A DNA stretch of 33,085 bases from JBEBVQ01 sp964636205 (GTDB lineage Bacteria > Bacteroidota > Bacteroidia > Chitinophagales > Chitinophagaceae), in NCBI GenBank assembly GCA_964636205.1, contig CAZWPF010000021.1, positions 1 through 33,085 of the forward strand. Reading direction: 5' to 3'. The translations under genes were made by a program, and so were the position numbers. The notes beneath the pieces were generated by a model. It made no database searches, had not been told where the DNA came from, and saw nothing but the letters and a program-made list of their open reading frames with translations. Shown piece after piece: positions 1 to 8,620 of this stretch. The stretch's first letter is position 1. The number at the start of each line of letters is the position of its first letter.

Positions 1-1598
1 TTGATCACAATGAAGGCAATCGTATGGGATGACTCTACAAAAGGTATGACTTATACAGAGAGTGATGTTCCTGCCGATATGCTTGATGAGGTTAACCATT
101 GGCGTGGCCAGTTGATTGAAGCCGTGGCGGAATATGACGACACCCTGATGGAGAAGTTCTTTGAAGATCCCAACAGTATTTCTGTAGATGAAATTCATGA
201 AGCGGTTCGTAAAGCAACTATCGACCTCAGCATCATTCCNNNNNNNNNNNNNNNNNNNNNNNNTGTGGTTCTTCATATAGAAATAAGGGCGTTCAAAAAA
301 TGTTGGACTGCGTAGTTCGTTATTTGCCTAGCCCTGTCGACATCGAAGCTATCAAGGGTAGCCATCCTGATACTGGTGAAGAAATCAGCCGTAAGCCGGA
401 TGCGAAAGAACCATTTGCAGCGCTTGCGTTTAAGATTATGACCGATCCATTCGTAGGACGTCTGGCGTTCTTCCGTGCTTATTCTGGTCACCTCGACGCA
501 GGTTCTTATGTATTGAACGTACGCTCAGGTAAAAACGAACGTATCAGCCGTATCATGCAGATGCACGCTAACAAACAGAACCCTATCGATTTCATCGAAG
601 CTGGTGATATCGGTGCGGCTGTTGGTTTTAAAGATATCAAGACCGGGGACACGCTTTGCGATGAAAAACATCCGATCGTTCTTGAAAACATGTTTATCCC
701 TGAGCCGGTAATCGCGATCGCGATCGAACCTAAAACTCAGGCTGACGTGGATAAGATGGGGATGGCTATCGCCAAATTGGTGGAAGAAGATCCTACTCTC
801 CGTGTTAAAACCGACGAAGATACCATGCAGACTATCCTGCAAGGTATGGGTGAATTGCACTTGGAAATTATCGTTGACCGTATGCGTCGCGAATTTAAAG
901 TGGAAATCAACCAAGGTGCTCCTCAAGTTGCTTATAAAGAAGCATTTACTGCAACGGTTACACACCGCGAAATTTATAAGAAGCAAACCGGTGGTCGTGG
1001 TAAGTTTGCCGATATCCAATTCGAAATCGGACCTGCCGACGAAGAATTCCTGAAAGAAGGAAAAGGAACCTTCCAATTTATCAACGATATTTTCGGTGGT
1101 TCTATCCCCCGTGAATTTATCCCGGCAATCCAAAAAGGTTTTGAATCTTCAATGGGCACTGGTGCTCTGGCAGGATTCCCTGTAGAAAGCATGAAGGTGC
1201 GTATTTTTGACGGTTCTTTCCACGCGGTTGACTCTGACTCTATGTCATTCGAATTGTGTGCTAAGTCAGGTTTCCGTGAGGCTGGTCGCAAGGCTAAGCC
1301 GGTATTGCTGGAGCCAATCATGAAGGTAGAAGTTACCACTCCTGATCAGTACATGGGTGATGTTACTGGTGACTTGAACCGCCGTCGCGCTATGCTGGAA
1401 GGTATGGATAGCCGTAATAACCTGCAGGTGATCCGTGCGAAAGTGCCTTTGAGCGAAATGTTCGGTTATGTAACCCAACTTCGTTCTCTGTCTTCAGGTC
1501 GCGCAACATCTGTAATGGAATTCAGCCATTACTCTGCAGCACCTCGCAACATCGAAGAAGAAGTTGTTGCCAAAGCAAAAGGTAAGACAAACGCATAA
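1..1598 (+). CDS. fusA: Elongation factor G, 3' part (5' truncated, interrupted by an N gap)
   Basis: EF-G is the ribosomal translocase GTPase. The window opens inside the gene: the first residues (ITMKAIVWDD, then GMTY) match EF-G near residue 200, so the GTPase P-loop region lies outside. Before the gap the reading frame is frame 1; after it, from 264, CGSSYRNKGVQKMLDC continues in frame 3. The family reads IIP-x-x-CGSS here, so only about 7 bases are really missing, and the frame change comes from the arbitrary 24-N gap rather than a mutation. Domain III/IV/V hallmarks follow: GMGELHLEIIVDRM, TGGRGKFADI, GSIPREFIPAIQKGFE, and a C-terminal YVTQLRSLSSGRAT typical of housekeeping EF-G. The stop TAA is at 1596-1598 and a strong terminator follows at once. 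The usual downstream partner rpsJ is absent, and rpsL/rpsG lie 20 kb away. Confidence 0.95.
240..263. other. Assembly gap (24 N) inside fusA
   Basis: A run of 24 undetermined bases. The flanking EF-G sequence implies that about 7 bases are missing, so the N count does not equal the true gap length and shifts the frame. Confidence 0.97.
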
Positions 1599-1614
1599 TT
1601 GACCTTTTAATAAT

Positions 1615-1652
1615 AAAAAACGGAGCATGTTGAAAAACTGCTCCGTTTTTTT
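1615..1652 (+). terminator. Rho-independent terminator after fusA
   Basis: CGGAGCA (1621-1627) pairs with TGCTCCG (1639-1645) around an 11-base loop. A-rich sequence precedes the stem and a run of seven T follows it. It begins 17 bases after the fusA stop. The A/T flanks also let it work on the minus strand, where uvrA transcription arrives. Confidence 0.9.
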
Positions 1653-1890
1653 GTTTCTTTTTGTTTTTCCAATATCGCTCGAAAACCTGCGACCCAATTG
1701 CATCAAATAGCAATTTGCATAAGCGTCAACACAGTAGGAGGACGAGTTTCCGGGCTATCACGCGGAAGCCTGCGGATAAATTGCTGACGCAATCTGTGAT
1801 AGAGTCTCGGATTTCATCTTCGACGTACGAATCTCGGACTACGTCGCCGATATGCGGTTTTCCGACATTGCTGGAAACTGTACAACTGGA
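1653..1890. other. Noncoding stretch between convergent fusA and uvrA
   Basis: No convincing gene. The stretch is richer in GC than other intergenic DNA here and holds several short complementary pairs: AATTGC/GCAATT (1696-1701, 1710-1715), GCGTCA/TGACGC (1723-1728, 1785-1790) and CTATCAC/GTGATAG (1755-1761, 1796-1802). The last two interleave rather than nest. It could be a degraded repeat or a structured RNA; neither can be shown from the sequence alone. Confidence 0.35.
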
Positions 1891-4779
1891 TTATATATAC
1901 CGACCGGTAAGGCTATCAGCGCAATCTTTCAGTTTAGCCGGGGTGCCCGAATACAAAAGATGACCACCACCAGCCCCACCTTCAGGACCCAAATCAATTA
2001 CCCAATCTGCGGAACGAATCACATCCGTATTATGTTCGATTACAATCACAGAATGACCTTGGTCAATTAATGCGTTGAACGATTGCAATAGCTTCCGGAT
2101 ATCGTGCATGTGCAAGCCGGTAGTCGGTTCATCGAAAATAAACAAGATCTTTTCCTTATTCTTATGTTTACCCAAGAAGGAGGCTAATTTTACCCGTTGC
2201 GCCTCTCCACCACTCAAGGTATCACTGCTCTGACCTAATTTAGCATAGCCCAAACCTACATCCGCTAAAGGCTGTATTGCTGCCTGTACCTTCGGTTGAT
2301 CTTCAAAGAAACCAATCGCTTCATCCACACTCATTTCCAGAACATCAAAGACATTCTTTTCTTTATAAGTTACCTCGAGTACCTCATCCTTGAAGCGCTT
2401 TCCTTTACAACTTTCACAGAGTAAGTGTACATCTGCCAAAAACTGCATTTCTACCGTAACCGTCCCCTCGCCTTTACAGGTATCGCATCGGCCTCCATCG
2501 GTATTGAATGAAAAATGCTTTTCGGCAAACCCCCTCATTTTGGACAAGGGCTGCTTGGCAAATAGCTTCCTGATTTCATCCCAGGCTTTGACATAAGTCA
2601 CGGGATTACTTCGAGATGACTTGCCTATTGGATTCTGATCGATCATTTCCACCGAGGTGATCCGGTGTAAGTCGCCCCCCATTTTTCTATGAATGCCGGG
2701 GCGATCGCTACCTGAGCCCAAATGCTGCAACAGGGCAGGGTAGAGGGTTTGTTTTACCAAGGTTGTCTTACCCGATCCGCTCACACCGGTAATTACACAA
2801 AACAAATTCAGCGGAAAATCGACATCTATTCCTTTCAGATTATGCTGCCGGCATCCTTCCAATCGGATAAAACCACCGGGTTTTCGAAGCGTCTTTGGAG
2901 GTTCTATTTTCAACTTGCCGGAAAGGTATTTGCCCGTCAGACTGTCAGGATGTTCCATCAATTGGGTGAAATGACCCGTAGCTACTACTTCTCCCCCCAG
3001 ATGACTCGCCAGCGGACCCATATCGATAATATGGTCAGCTTCGCGCATCATCATATCATCATGTTCTACTACTACCACAGTATTGCCCAAATCCCGTAGT
3101 GACTGTAGCACACTGATCAATCTTGCGGTATCCCGCGGATGCAGTCCGATACTGGGTTCATCCAAAATATATAAGGAATCGGTCAGATTGCTACCCAGGA
3201 ACCGGGTAAGCTGTATTCGTTGACTCTCACCACCACTTAGGGTATTGGCGGCACGAAGCAAAGTGAGATAACCTAGACCAACATCCAAAAGGGTCTGTAA
3301 GCGCTGATTTATCTCAATTAGAATTCTTTTAGAAATAGCAGATTCATGCTTATCTAGACTTAGGTTCTGAAACCATTCGTACAAATCAGATGTAGGCATT
3401 TGCATCAGTGCGGCGATATTCTCACCCGCCACCTTTACATAAAGCGCGTCCGGCCGTAATCTCGCTCCATCGCAAGTAGGGCAGGTCGTCCGACCTCTAT
3501 ACCGAGCTTGCATGATGCGGTATTGGATTTTGTACAAGTTCTCCGCGACCATGTTAAAGAAGTCCCGAATCCCTTCTACCTTGTCATTACCATTCCATAG
3601 CAAATCGTATTCTTTCTTGCTCAAATCCGCAATGGGCTTATGAATCGGAAATTCGTAACGGGTTGCACTTCGGATAAAAGCTTTTTGCCATTCGCTCATC
3701 TTATCACCGCGCCAGCAAACTACTGCCCCTTCATAAACGCTGAGTGTTTTGTCCGGAATGACCAGGTCTTCATCGATCCCCAAGACTTGTCCGAAACCTT
3801 CACATTCGGGACAGGCACCGTAGGGATTGTTGAAGGAGAACAAGTTAGGCACCGGTTCTTCAAAGCTGATACCATCAGCCTCGAAGCGATTGTTGAATAC
3901 ATCGATTACAGAACCGTCTGTTTCAATCAGACATTCGCCTTCACTCTCGTAAAAAGCAGTTTGAACACTATCGGCGATACGATGCAGATCATCTTCTTCA
4001 AAGTCTTTAACTACAATCCGGTCTATTAGCAGATACCCTCCTTTAAATCGCTTTTGGTCTTTATTGGTTGTGGCTGAATCTTCGATAAAATCCTCAATTC
4101 TGACCGTGGAATGCGATTTGCCTTCAGAGAGATATAACCGCGTAAATCCCTTTTGAAGCAATATGTTCAGTTCTTCGGCAATAGATCTGCCATAATGCGT
4201 TTTAAACGGGATCAGTATATGTACTTTGGTACCTGCAGGTAGTTGGCGTATGAAATCTACTACGTCAGCAACCGAATCTTTTTTGACTTCCTTGCCGGAT
4301 ATCGGAGAATAGGTACGACCGATCCGAGCAAAGAGTAGTCTAAGGTAGTCGTAAATTTCTGTCATCGAACCGACGGTGGATCGCGGACTACGGGTAGTTA
4401 CTTTTTGTTCGATGGCAATCGCCGGACAAATTCCGCGGATGAAGTCCACATCGGGTTTGTCCATCCTCATTAAAAACTGACGGGCATATGCGCTCAAACT
4501 CTCCGCGTATCTCCGTTGACCCTCTGCAAAAAGCGTATCCATCGTCAATGAGGATTTGCCCGAGCCGGAAACACCAGTTACAACGGTGAGCTGATTGCGG
4601 GGGATAGCAACATCGACATTTTTAAGATTATGCATCCGGGCGCCCTTAATAAAGATTACATCTTCTGTAGGTGCCTTGTCGTTGACTATTTTTGTCGAAG
4701 ATTTACTCCTGCCGCCCTGCTTATTTATACTCTTTTGCTTTATATTTTTGGGTGTAGACCCTGATTCTTTCTTAGCCAT
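1891..4779 (-). CDS. uvrA: Excinuclease ABC subunit A
   Basis: UvrA is the damage-scanning ATPase of nucleotide excision repair; it loads UvrB onto lesions. The 962 residues carry both ABC ATPase modules: Walker A GVSGSGKSS near residue 69 and GVSGSGKTT near 663, with signature motifs LSGGESQRIQL and LSGGEAQRVKL. Zinc-finger cysteines are visible as CPECEGFG, CPTCDG and the C-terminal CDTCKG...CESCKG pair. QKVTTRSPRSTVG and EIYDYLRLLFARIG are the conserved N-terminal core. The ATG at 4779 is preceded by AGGAAAG on the minus strand. About 40 Lys/Ser-rich residues precede the first domain, which is longer than in E. coli UvrA. Bacteroidota often carry more than one UvrA-type protein, so a second copy may exist elsewhere. 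The gene is convergent with fusA and divergent from the DegT-type gene. Confidence 0.96.
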   Translation of the reverse strand: MAKKESGSTPKNIKQKSINKQGGRSKSSTKIVNDKAPTEDVIFIKGARMHNLKNVDVAIPRNQLTVVTGVSGSGKSSLTMDTLFAEGQRRYAESLSAYARQFLMRMDKPDVDFIRGICPAIAIEQKVTTRSPRSTVGSMTEIYDYLRLLFARIGRTYSPISGKEVKKDSVADVVDFIRQLPAGTKVHILIPFKTHYGRSIAEELNILLQKGFTRLYLSEGKSHSTVRIEDFIEDSATTNKDQKRFKGGYLLIDRIVVKDFEEDDLHRIADSVQTAFYESEGECLIETDGSVIDVFNNRFEADGISFEEPVPNLFSFNNPYGACPECEGFGQVLGIDEDLVIPDKTLSVYEGAVVCWRGDKMSEWQKAFIRSATRYEFPIHKPIADLSKKEYDLLWNGNDKVEGIRDFFNMVAENLYKIQYRIMQARYRGRTTCPTCDGARLRPDALYVKVAGENIAALMQMPTSDLYEWFQNLSLDKHESAISKRILIEINQRLQTLLDVGLGYLTLLRAANTLSGGESQRIQLTRFLGSNLTDSLYILDEPSIGLHPRDTARLISVLQSLRDLGNTVVVVEHDDMMMREADHIIDMGPLASHLGGEVVATGHFTQLMEHPDSLTGKYLSGKLKIEPPKTLRKPGGFIRLEGCRQHNLKGIDVDFPLNLFCVITGVSGSGKTTLVKQTLYPALLQHLGSGSDRPGIHRKMGGDLHRITSVEMIDQNPIGKSSRSNPVTYVKAWDEIRKLFAKQPLSKMRGFAEKHFSFNTDGGRCDTCKGEGTVTVEMQFLADVHLLCESCKGKRFKDEVLEVTYKEKNVFDVLEMSVDEAIGFFEDQPKVQAAIQPLADVGLGYAKLGQSSDTLSGGEAQRVKLASFLGKHKNKEKILFIFDEPTTGLHMHDIRKLLQSFNALIDQGHSVIVIEHNTDVIRSADWVIDLGPEGGAGGGHLLYSGTPAKLKDCADSLTGRYI

Positions 4780-4902
4780 GTGCTTTCCTAATGCAAATGT
4801 AACGAATACTGGAAAGGGAACCCCGCGGGAAGTATTTAGTAAAATATAAAATTGGATTTATTCGCCTCCAAACTGCTATATTCGCACTTCTAATTGTTCA
4901 CT

Positions 4903-6108
4903 ATGTTACAGACACAATACATTCCGGTACCTTATGGTAAAACAGTTCACGGGGAAGAAGAAATCGAAGCAGTAGTAAATGTACTTCGTACTTCTACTCA
5001 AATGGGTAAGCACGTGCGTGAGTTTGAGGCTCGAGTTGCAGCTTTGTACGAGAAAAAATATGGCATCATGCTCAATTCTGGCTCTTCTGCACTTTACATT
5101 GCAGCCGATCTGCTTGATTTTGAGCCGGGCACAGAAATTATTACACCTGCCCTGACGTTTTCTACTACTGTAGCACCACAAGTAAAAAAAGGCTGGGTTC
5201 CTGCTTTCGTTGATGTGGAAGAAGGAACATATAATATCGATGTCAATAAGGTAGAAGCTATGATCGGTCCTAAAACCAAGGCTATGATCATTCCTAACCT
5301 GATTGGTAATTTGCCCGACTGGAAAGTACTTCGTCAGATAGCGGATAAGTATAATTTGTTTGTACTGGAAGATTCGTGCGACACTTTGGGTGCCGTGATA
5401 GGCGGTGTTTCTGCAGGTCATTATACCGATATGAGTGTCACCAGTTTCTACGGTTCGCACGTGATCAACTGTGCCGGTAATGGTGGTATGCTTTGTGTTA
5501 ATTCTGAAGCGTTTTACGATCGCGCCAGATTGTTACGTAGCTGGGGACGGAGTTCTTCTTTGTTTGTAGAAAGCGAGAAAGTAGAGAACCGTTTCAATGT
5601 GGAAGTTGATGGTATTCCATATGACGCAAAATTTGTGTTTGAAGAACCGGGATATAATATGGAGCCTTCAGAAATGGGCGCTGCCTTTGGTTTGGTGCAA
5701 TTAGATAAACTACAGCGTAATATTGATGATCGTACAGCGAACTACAATCAGCTGAGGGATTACTTTATGAAGTATGAAGAGCACTTCATTATGCCAAAAC
5801 AGTTACCTGATTCTCGTACAGGTTGGTTGGCATTCCCGGTAACGGTTAGACCTGATGCTCCTTTTATCAGAAGAGATCTCCAAATCTTCCTGGAACGTCG
5901 TAATATTCAAACCAGAACAATTTTTACCGGAAATATTACCCGTCAGCCCGGATTCAAAAATCGTCCGTTCAGAGCTGCCGAAGGTGGATACCCTGAAGCA
6001 GATAAAGTAATGCGCGGTGGTATGTTGGTAGCTTGTCACCACGGTCTGAACCAAGAGCAGATCGATCATATTAAGAGCAGTGTGGACGAATTCATGAAAT
6101 TGGTATAA
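4903..6108 (+). CDS. DegT/DnrJ/EryC1-fold enzyme with His in place of the PLP lysine (RfbH/E1/ColD-like)
   Basis: This fold-type I PLP enzyme family acts on nucleotide-linked keto sugars, mostly as aminotransferases. The family scaffold is clear over 401 residues: LNSGSSALYIAAD near 58, TPALTFSTTV near 81, the Asp-containing EDSCDTLGA near 156, and GYNMEPSEMGAAFGLVQLDKL. At the Schiff-base position the sequence reads SFYGSHVINCAGNGG, so His186 (codon 5458-5460) replaces lysine. The known families with His there are the 3-dehydratases E1/RfbH and ColD. The RfbH-like stretch after SWGR lacks the cysteines that bind the [2Fe-2S] cluster in E1; it reads SSS at 217-219. The ATG at 4903 is preferred over an upstream in-frame TTG at 4894. 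A TATATTCG box lies at 4877. No other sugar-nucleotide genes are nearby. Substrate and reaction are unknown. Confidence 0.85.
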   Translation: MLQTQYIPVPYGKTVHGEEEIEAVVNVLRTSTQMGKHVREFEARVAALYEKKYGIMLNSGSSALYIAADLLDFEPGTEIITPALTFSTTVAPQVKKGWVPAFVDVEEGTYNIDVNKVEAMIGPKTKAMIIPNLIGNLPDWKVLRQIADKYNLFVLEDSCDTLGAVIGGVSAGHYTDMSVTSFYGSHVINCAGNGGMLCVNSEAFYDRARLLRSWGRSSSLFVESEKVENRFNVEVDGIPYDAKFVFEEPGYNMEPSEMGAAFGLVQLDKLQRNIDDRTANYNQLRDYFMKYEEHFIMPKQLPDSRTGWLAFPVTVRPDAPFIRRDLQIFLERRNIQTRTIFTGNITRQPGFKNRPFRAAEGGYPEADKVMRGGMLVACHHGLNQEQIDHIKSSVDEFMKLV

Positions 6109-6111
6109 TTG

Positions 6112-6453
6112 ATGTATTGGTTATTATTGGTAATAATTCTTTGTTTCTCCAATTTCAGACGAGCAAAAGCTCAGAATTTGTTGGGAATCTCCTGGGCAGT
6201 CTATACGTTCGTGGCAGCGATCGCCGCTGGGTTTTTGGGGATTTTGATCTCAGTTATAATACTGATGGTTCGTTTTCCCGAACTACAGCAAATTGCCATT
6301 GAGGCAGCAGGAAATCAACAGGTTGTGACCGAAGCACTGATGCAAAGGGTAAATCCATTGATTATGGAGTTGTTTTATCTGGTTTGCAGCTTTGGTGGCT
6401 ATCTCTGGGTGAGGCACTTGCTAATCAAGAGAGCCCGGAATTCGACAGAATAA
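6112..6453 (+). CDS. Small membrane protein of unknown function
   Basis: A 113-residue protein starting at ATG 6112, three bases after the stop of the DegT-type gene, so the two are probably co-transcribed. It has a hydrophobic N-terminal segment, a second long one (AVYTFVAAIAAGFLGILISVIILMV) and a third near the C-terminus (LIMELFYLVCSFGGYLWV), followed by a basic tail (KRARN). No catalytic motif is recognisable and I cannot assign a family. A strong terminator closes the unit. Confidence 0.7.
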   Translation: MYWLLLVIILCFSNFRRAKAQNLLGISWAVYTFVAAIAAGFLGILISVIILMVRFPELQQIAIEAAGNQQVVTEALMQRVNPLIMELFYLVCSFGGYLWVRHLLIKRARNSTE

Positions 6454-6465
6454 TGCTTTAAATAT

Positions 6466-6498
6466 AAAAAGCGAACTCTTTATGGGTTCGCTTTTTTT
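6466..6498. terminator. Bidirectional terminator
   Basis: AAAAAGCGAAC (6466-6475 and flank) pairs with GTTCGC plus a run of seven T ending at 6498. It sits between the small membrane gene (plus) and the response regulator (minus), and can end both. Confidence 0.9.
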
Positions 6499-6501
6499 CT
6501 A

Positions 6502-7236
6502 TCACCATTTGAGTCGGTCTTTAAGAGTAATCATCCCCTTGCGACTAATCGGAATTTGAGCGCCACATTGTAGTATGGCGATATGGCTATCCTTTTCGTA
6601 CGGCTCGATCCGCAGCAACTGCGTTACCGGTATCATAAAGGAACGGTGAACACGTACAAACAGATTTGGATCGATTTGCTGTTCCAGTCTAGTCATCGTC
6701 GTTTTCTTCAGAAAATTGCCTTCTTTAGTGACGATTTTCACATAGTCATCGCTGGCCTCCAAATAATGGATCTCTTCTAAGGGAACGATTCTGATTTTTC
6801 CATTGTCCTTCACCACAATTCTATTTTCATAATTCTCCCCTGCGGGACGGAGCAACAATTGGTCTAGTTGCAGATTAACCGATTCTGAGTGTTGCAGCCA
6901 TTTTTTAACAGCCAGATTAAAACGCTCTCTGGTGATGGGCTTTAATAAATAATCAATAGCATGCGCGTCAAATGCTTGAACTGCAAACTGGTCGAATGCT
7001 GTAGTAAAGATTACAGACGGTGGCTGGTCGATCATTTCCAACATTTCGAATCCATTGAGCCTGGGCATTTGTACATCTAGAAAAATCAGATCGGGGCGGT
7101 GTTCTTGGATGGACTTAAATCCTTCAAATCCATCGTTGCATTCAGCAATCACTACCATTTCCGAAAACGATTCCAATAAAGTTCTGATGAGTTGCCTGGC
7201 CAAAGGTTCGTCATCGATAATGATCACTCTAAACAT
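6502..7236 (-). CDS. LytTR-family response regulator
   Basis: A DNA-binding response regulator of the LytR/AlgR type, 244 residues. The receiver domain (1-120) has the acidic pocket IIIDDEP, phosphoacceptor Asp54 in IFLDVQMPRLNGFE, the T/A switch region (FTTAFDQFA) and Lys99 in LLKP. The LytTR DNA-binding domain (about 139-240) shows EIHYLEASDDYVKI, FVRVHRSF and PISRKG. The start codon overlaps the end of the histidine kinase gene by 8 bases, so the pair is translationally coupled. It is the last gene of the four-gene operon that starts with the LiaF-like protein, and presumably controls an envelope-response regulon. Confidence 0.95.
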   Translation of the reverse strand: MFRVIIIDDEPLARQLIRTLLESFSEMVVIAECNDGFEGFKSIQEHRPDLIFLDVQMPRLNGFEMLEMIDQPPSVIFTTAFDQFAVQAFDAHAIDYLLKPITRERFNLAVKKWLQHSESVNLQLDQLLLRPAGENYENRIVVKDNGKIRIVPLEEIHYLEASDDYVKIVTKEGNFLKKTTMTRLEQQIDPNLFVRVHRSFMIPVTQLLRIEPYEKDSHIAILQCGAQIPISRKGMITLKDRLKW

Positions 7237-8260
7237 TACTGATAGGTATTTTCAAGGTGGTGGTAAACAGATTGGGTTCCTTAACTGCTTCCAGAAGGTC
7301 GGTTCGACCATACTGGAGAAACAATCGGCGAGACACCCCTTCCAGTCCAAAACCCGTTCCGGGTGGCCTTTGCATAGCCGGATCGAAGGGGTTGCTAATT
7401 TTGATATAGTGACTACTTTCTGTGGTATAAGTATGGATCGTAATCGTTACGATCTCAGCTGCTTTATGAAGTCCAAACTTAATTGCATTTTCTACGATGG
7501 GCTGCAATAGAAAAGGAGGAACCAACGCATTTTCATCATGATGAGTATCATATACTATTTGAAGACGGTCGCCAAATCGGATCGATTCGATATCCAAATA
7601 GTTTCCGATATGATTAAGTTCTTCCGTCAGATTCACCGGTTCGTCACTATCTCGTTTTACGGAGCTTCGCAAGAACTCTGAAAGTTTACCTACCATCTCT
7701 TGAGCTTTCTCAGGATGGGTCAGAATGAGTGAATTGATCGAGTTGAGACTATTGTATAGGAAATGCGGGTGAAGCTGTTGTCTGAGTTTGAAAAATTCTG
7801 CATCTCTCAACAACATTTCCGCATCTGCGCGCTGTCGGAGGGCATTTTCTGTTTGCTCGATTTTATATTTCATGGAATAGATCGAGGAAATCCATCCGAG
7901 AAATAGAAGGCTGACCAACAGTCGTGCGCCCATGGTGAGTTCCAGCCAATTCTTATACGTTTGGTTGTCGGGAAATATCCAACCCATAATCAACAAATTG
8001 AGCAGCCAACAGGCCGCTGCCATAACCACGACCGGAAGGATCGCGTATAGTTGAACTCCGACCCGAGTGGGGTAGCGACGGATAAAATGTAGGAGTGGCC
8101 AGGATGCTGTCAGCAAAATCAGCACCCCAACCAAAGCATCGATTACAATCTCCTGATAACTTAGTCCTTGAGGAGTATAGGCATAAAATAGGCTTATACC
8201 TGCGATCAGCAAGCAAATAATGGGCAATACAGGCCTGATATATTTCCTGAAGTATCCCAT
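7229..8260 (-). CDS. LytS/YehU-type sensor histidine kinase
   Basis: A membrane histidine kinase of the His_kinase (PF06580) class, 343 residues, cognate to the adjoining LytTR regulator. Four hydrophobic segments fill residues 10-130 (about 10-28, 40-60, 73-95 and 112-128), with no large extracellular domain. A short coiled coil (KIEQTENALRQRADAEMLL) leads into the phosphoacceptor motif QLHPHFLYNSLNSIN, with His166 the likely site. The ATP-binding part has the N box PFLLQPIVENAIKFGL and the glycine box GTGFGLEGVSRRL. Lacking a sensor domain of its own, it probably takes its signal from a membrane partner; the LiaF-like protein in the operon is the obvious candidate. Only 6 bases separate it from the DUF4288 gene. 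Confidence 0.93.
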   Translation of the reverse strand: MGYFRKYIRPVLPIICLLIAGISLFYAYTPQGLSYQEIVIDALVGVLILLTASWPLLHFIRRYPTRVGVQLYAILPVVVMAAACWLLNLLIMGWIFPDNQTYKNWLELTMGARLLVSLLFLGWISSIYSMKYKIEQTENALRQRADAEMLLRDAEFFKLRQQLHPHFLYNSLNSINSLILTHPEKAQEMVGKLSEFLRSSVKRDSDEPVNLTEELNHIGNYLDIESIRFGDRLQIVYDTHHDENALVPPFLLQPIVENAIKFGLHKAAEIVTITIHTYTTESSHYIKISNPFDPAMQRPPGTGFGLEGVSRRLFLQYGRTDLLEAVKEPNLFTTTLKIPISNV

Positions 8261-8266
8261 TGATTT

Positions 8267-8587
8267 TTAAAATAAATTAATGGTGGCGGGTTCGAGGGAT
8301 TTCGGCACTCCGATAGCCGGTTTGGTTTCTTTCACTTGCGAAACTAACAATTCGCCATTAGTTAATTTAGTTTCCCTGATGTCTTTTACTGCCAAAAATC
8401 GCCAACGTACCAGTCTCCCGTGCCTATCGAGGAATTGTTCCTCCTCCTCTTTACCGGTCGACCTTGCATTTTGAAGGGCGAATTCAGCGGAATCAGCAAT
8501 AAAAAGTCTCCACTGCTCTTCATATTGCTCGGTGCTGACACCTTCGCACTCTATTTTAAATATTATGCAAACCAAGAAGTTCTTCAT
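8267..8587 (-). CDS. DUF4288-like small protein
   Basis: A 106-residue soluble protein. Its pattern fits DUF4288: an N-terminal beta strand (FLVCIIFKIEC), an E-Q-W-R-L-F-I-A-D core followed by a helix (SAEFALQNARSTGKEEEEQF), then GRLVRWRFLAVKDI. The molecular function of the family is not established. It sits third from the end of a minus-strand operon, 33 bases after the LiaF-like gene and 6 bases before the histidine kinase. This suggests a link to the envelope-sensing system, although it could simply be a passenger. Confidence 0.75.
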   Translation of the reverse strand: MKNFLVCIIFKIECEGVSTEQYEEQWRLFIADSAEFALQNARSTGKEEEEQFLDRHGRLVRWRFLAVKDIRETKLTNGELLVSQVKETKPAIGVPKSLEPATINLF

Positions 8588-8620
8588 AAACTTTGTTTAA
8601 TCAGTTATTCATTAACTGTT

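Noticed and set aside
525..1133. A 202-codon open frame antisense to fusA
   Set aside because: Lies wholly within fusA on the opposite strand, a common effect of its codon use; no family resemblance.
1700..1810. A tRNA-like fold in the fusA-uvrA interval
   Set aside because: No acceptor stem, T-loop consensus or anticodon arm could be assembled.
1661..1963. A 100-codon open frame on the plus strand in the fusA-uvrA interval
   Set aside because: Overlaps the uvrA 3' end, follows a terminator, shows no recognisable domain and lacks a promoter; probably chance or a translated repeat.
4906..5460. A 184-codon open frame antisense to the DegT-type gene
   Set aside because: Shadow of a clear coding region, with no start signal or homology.
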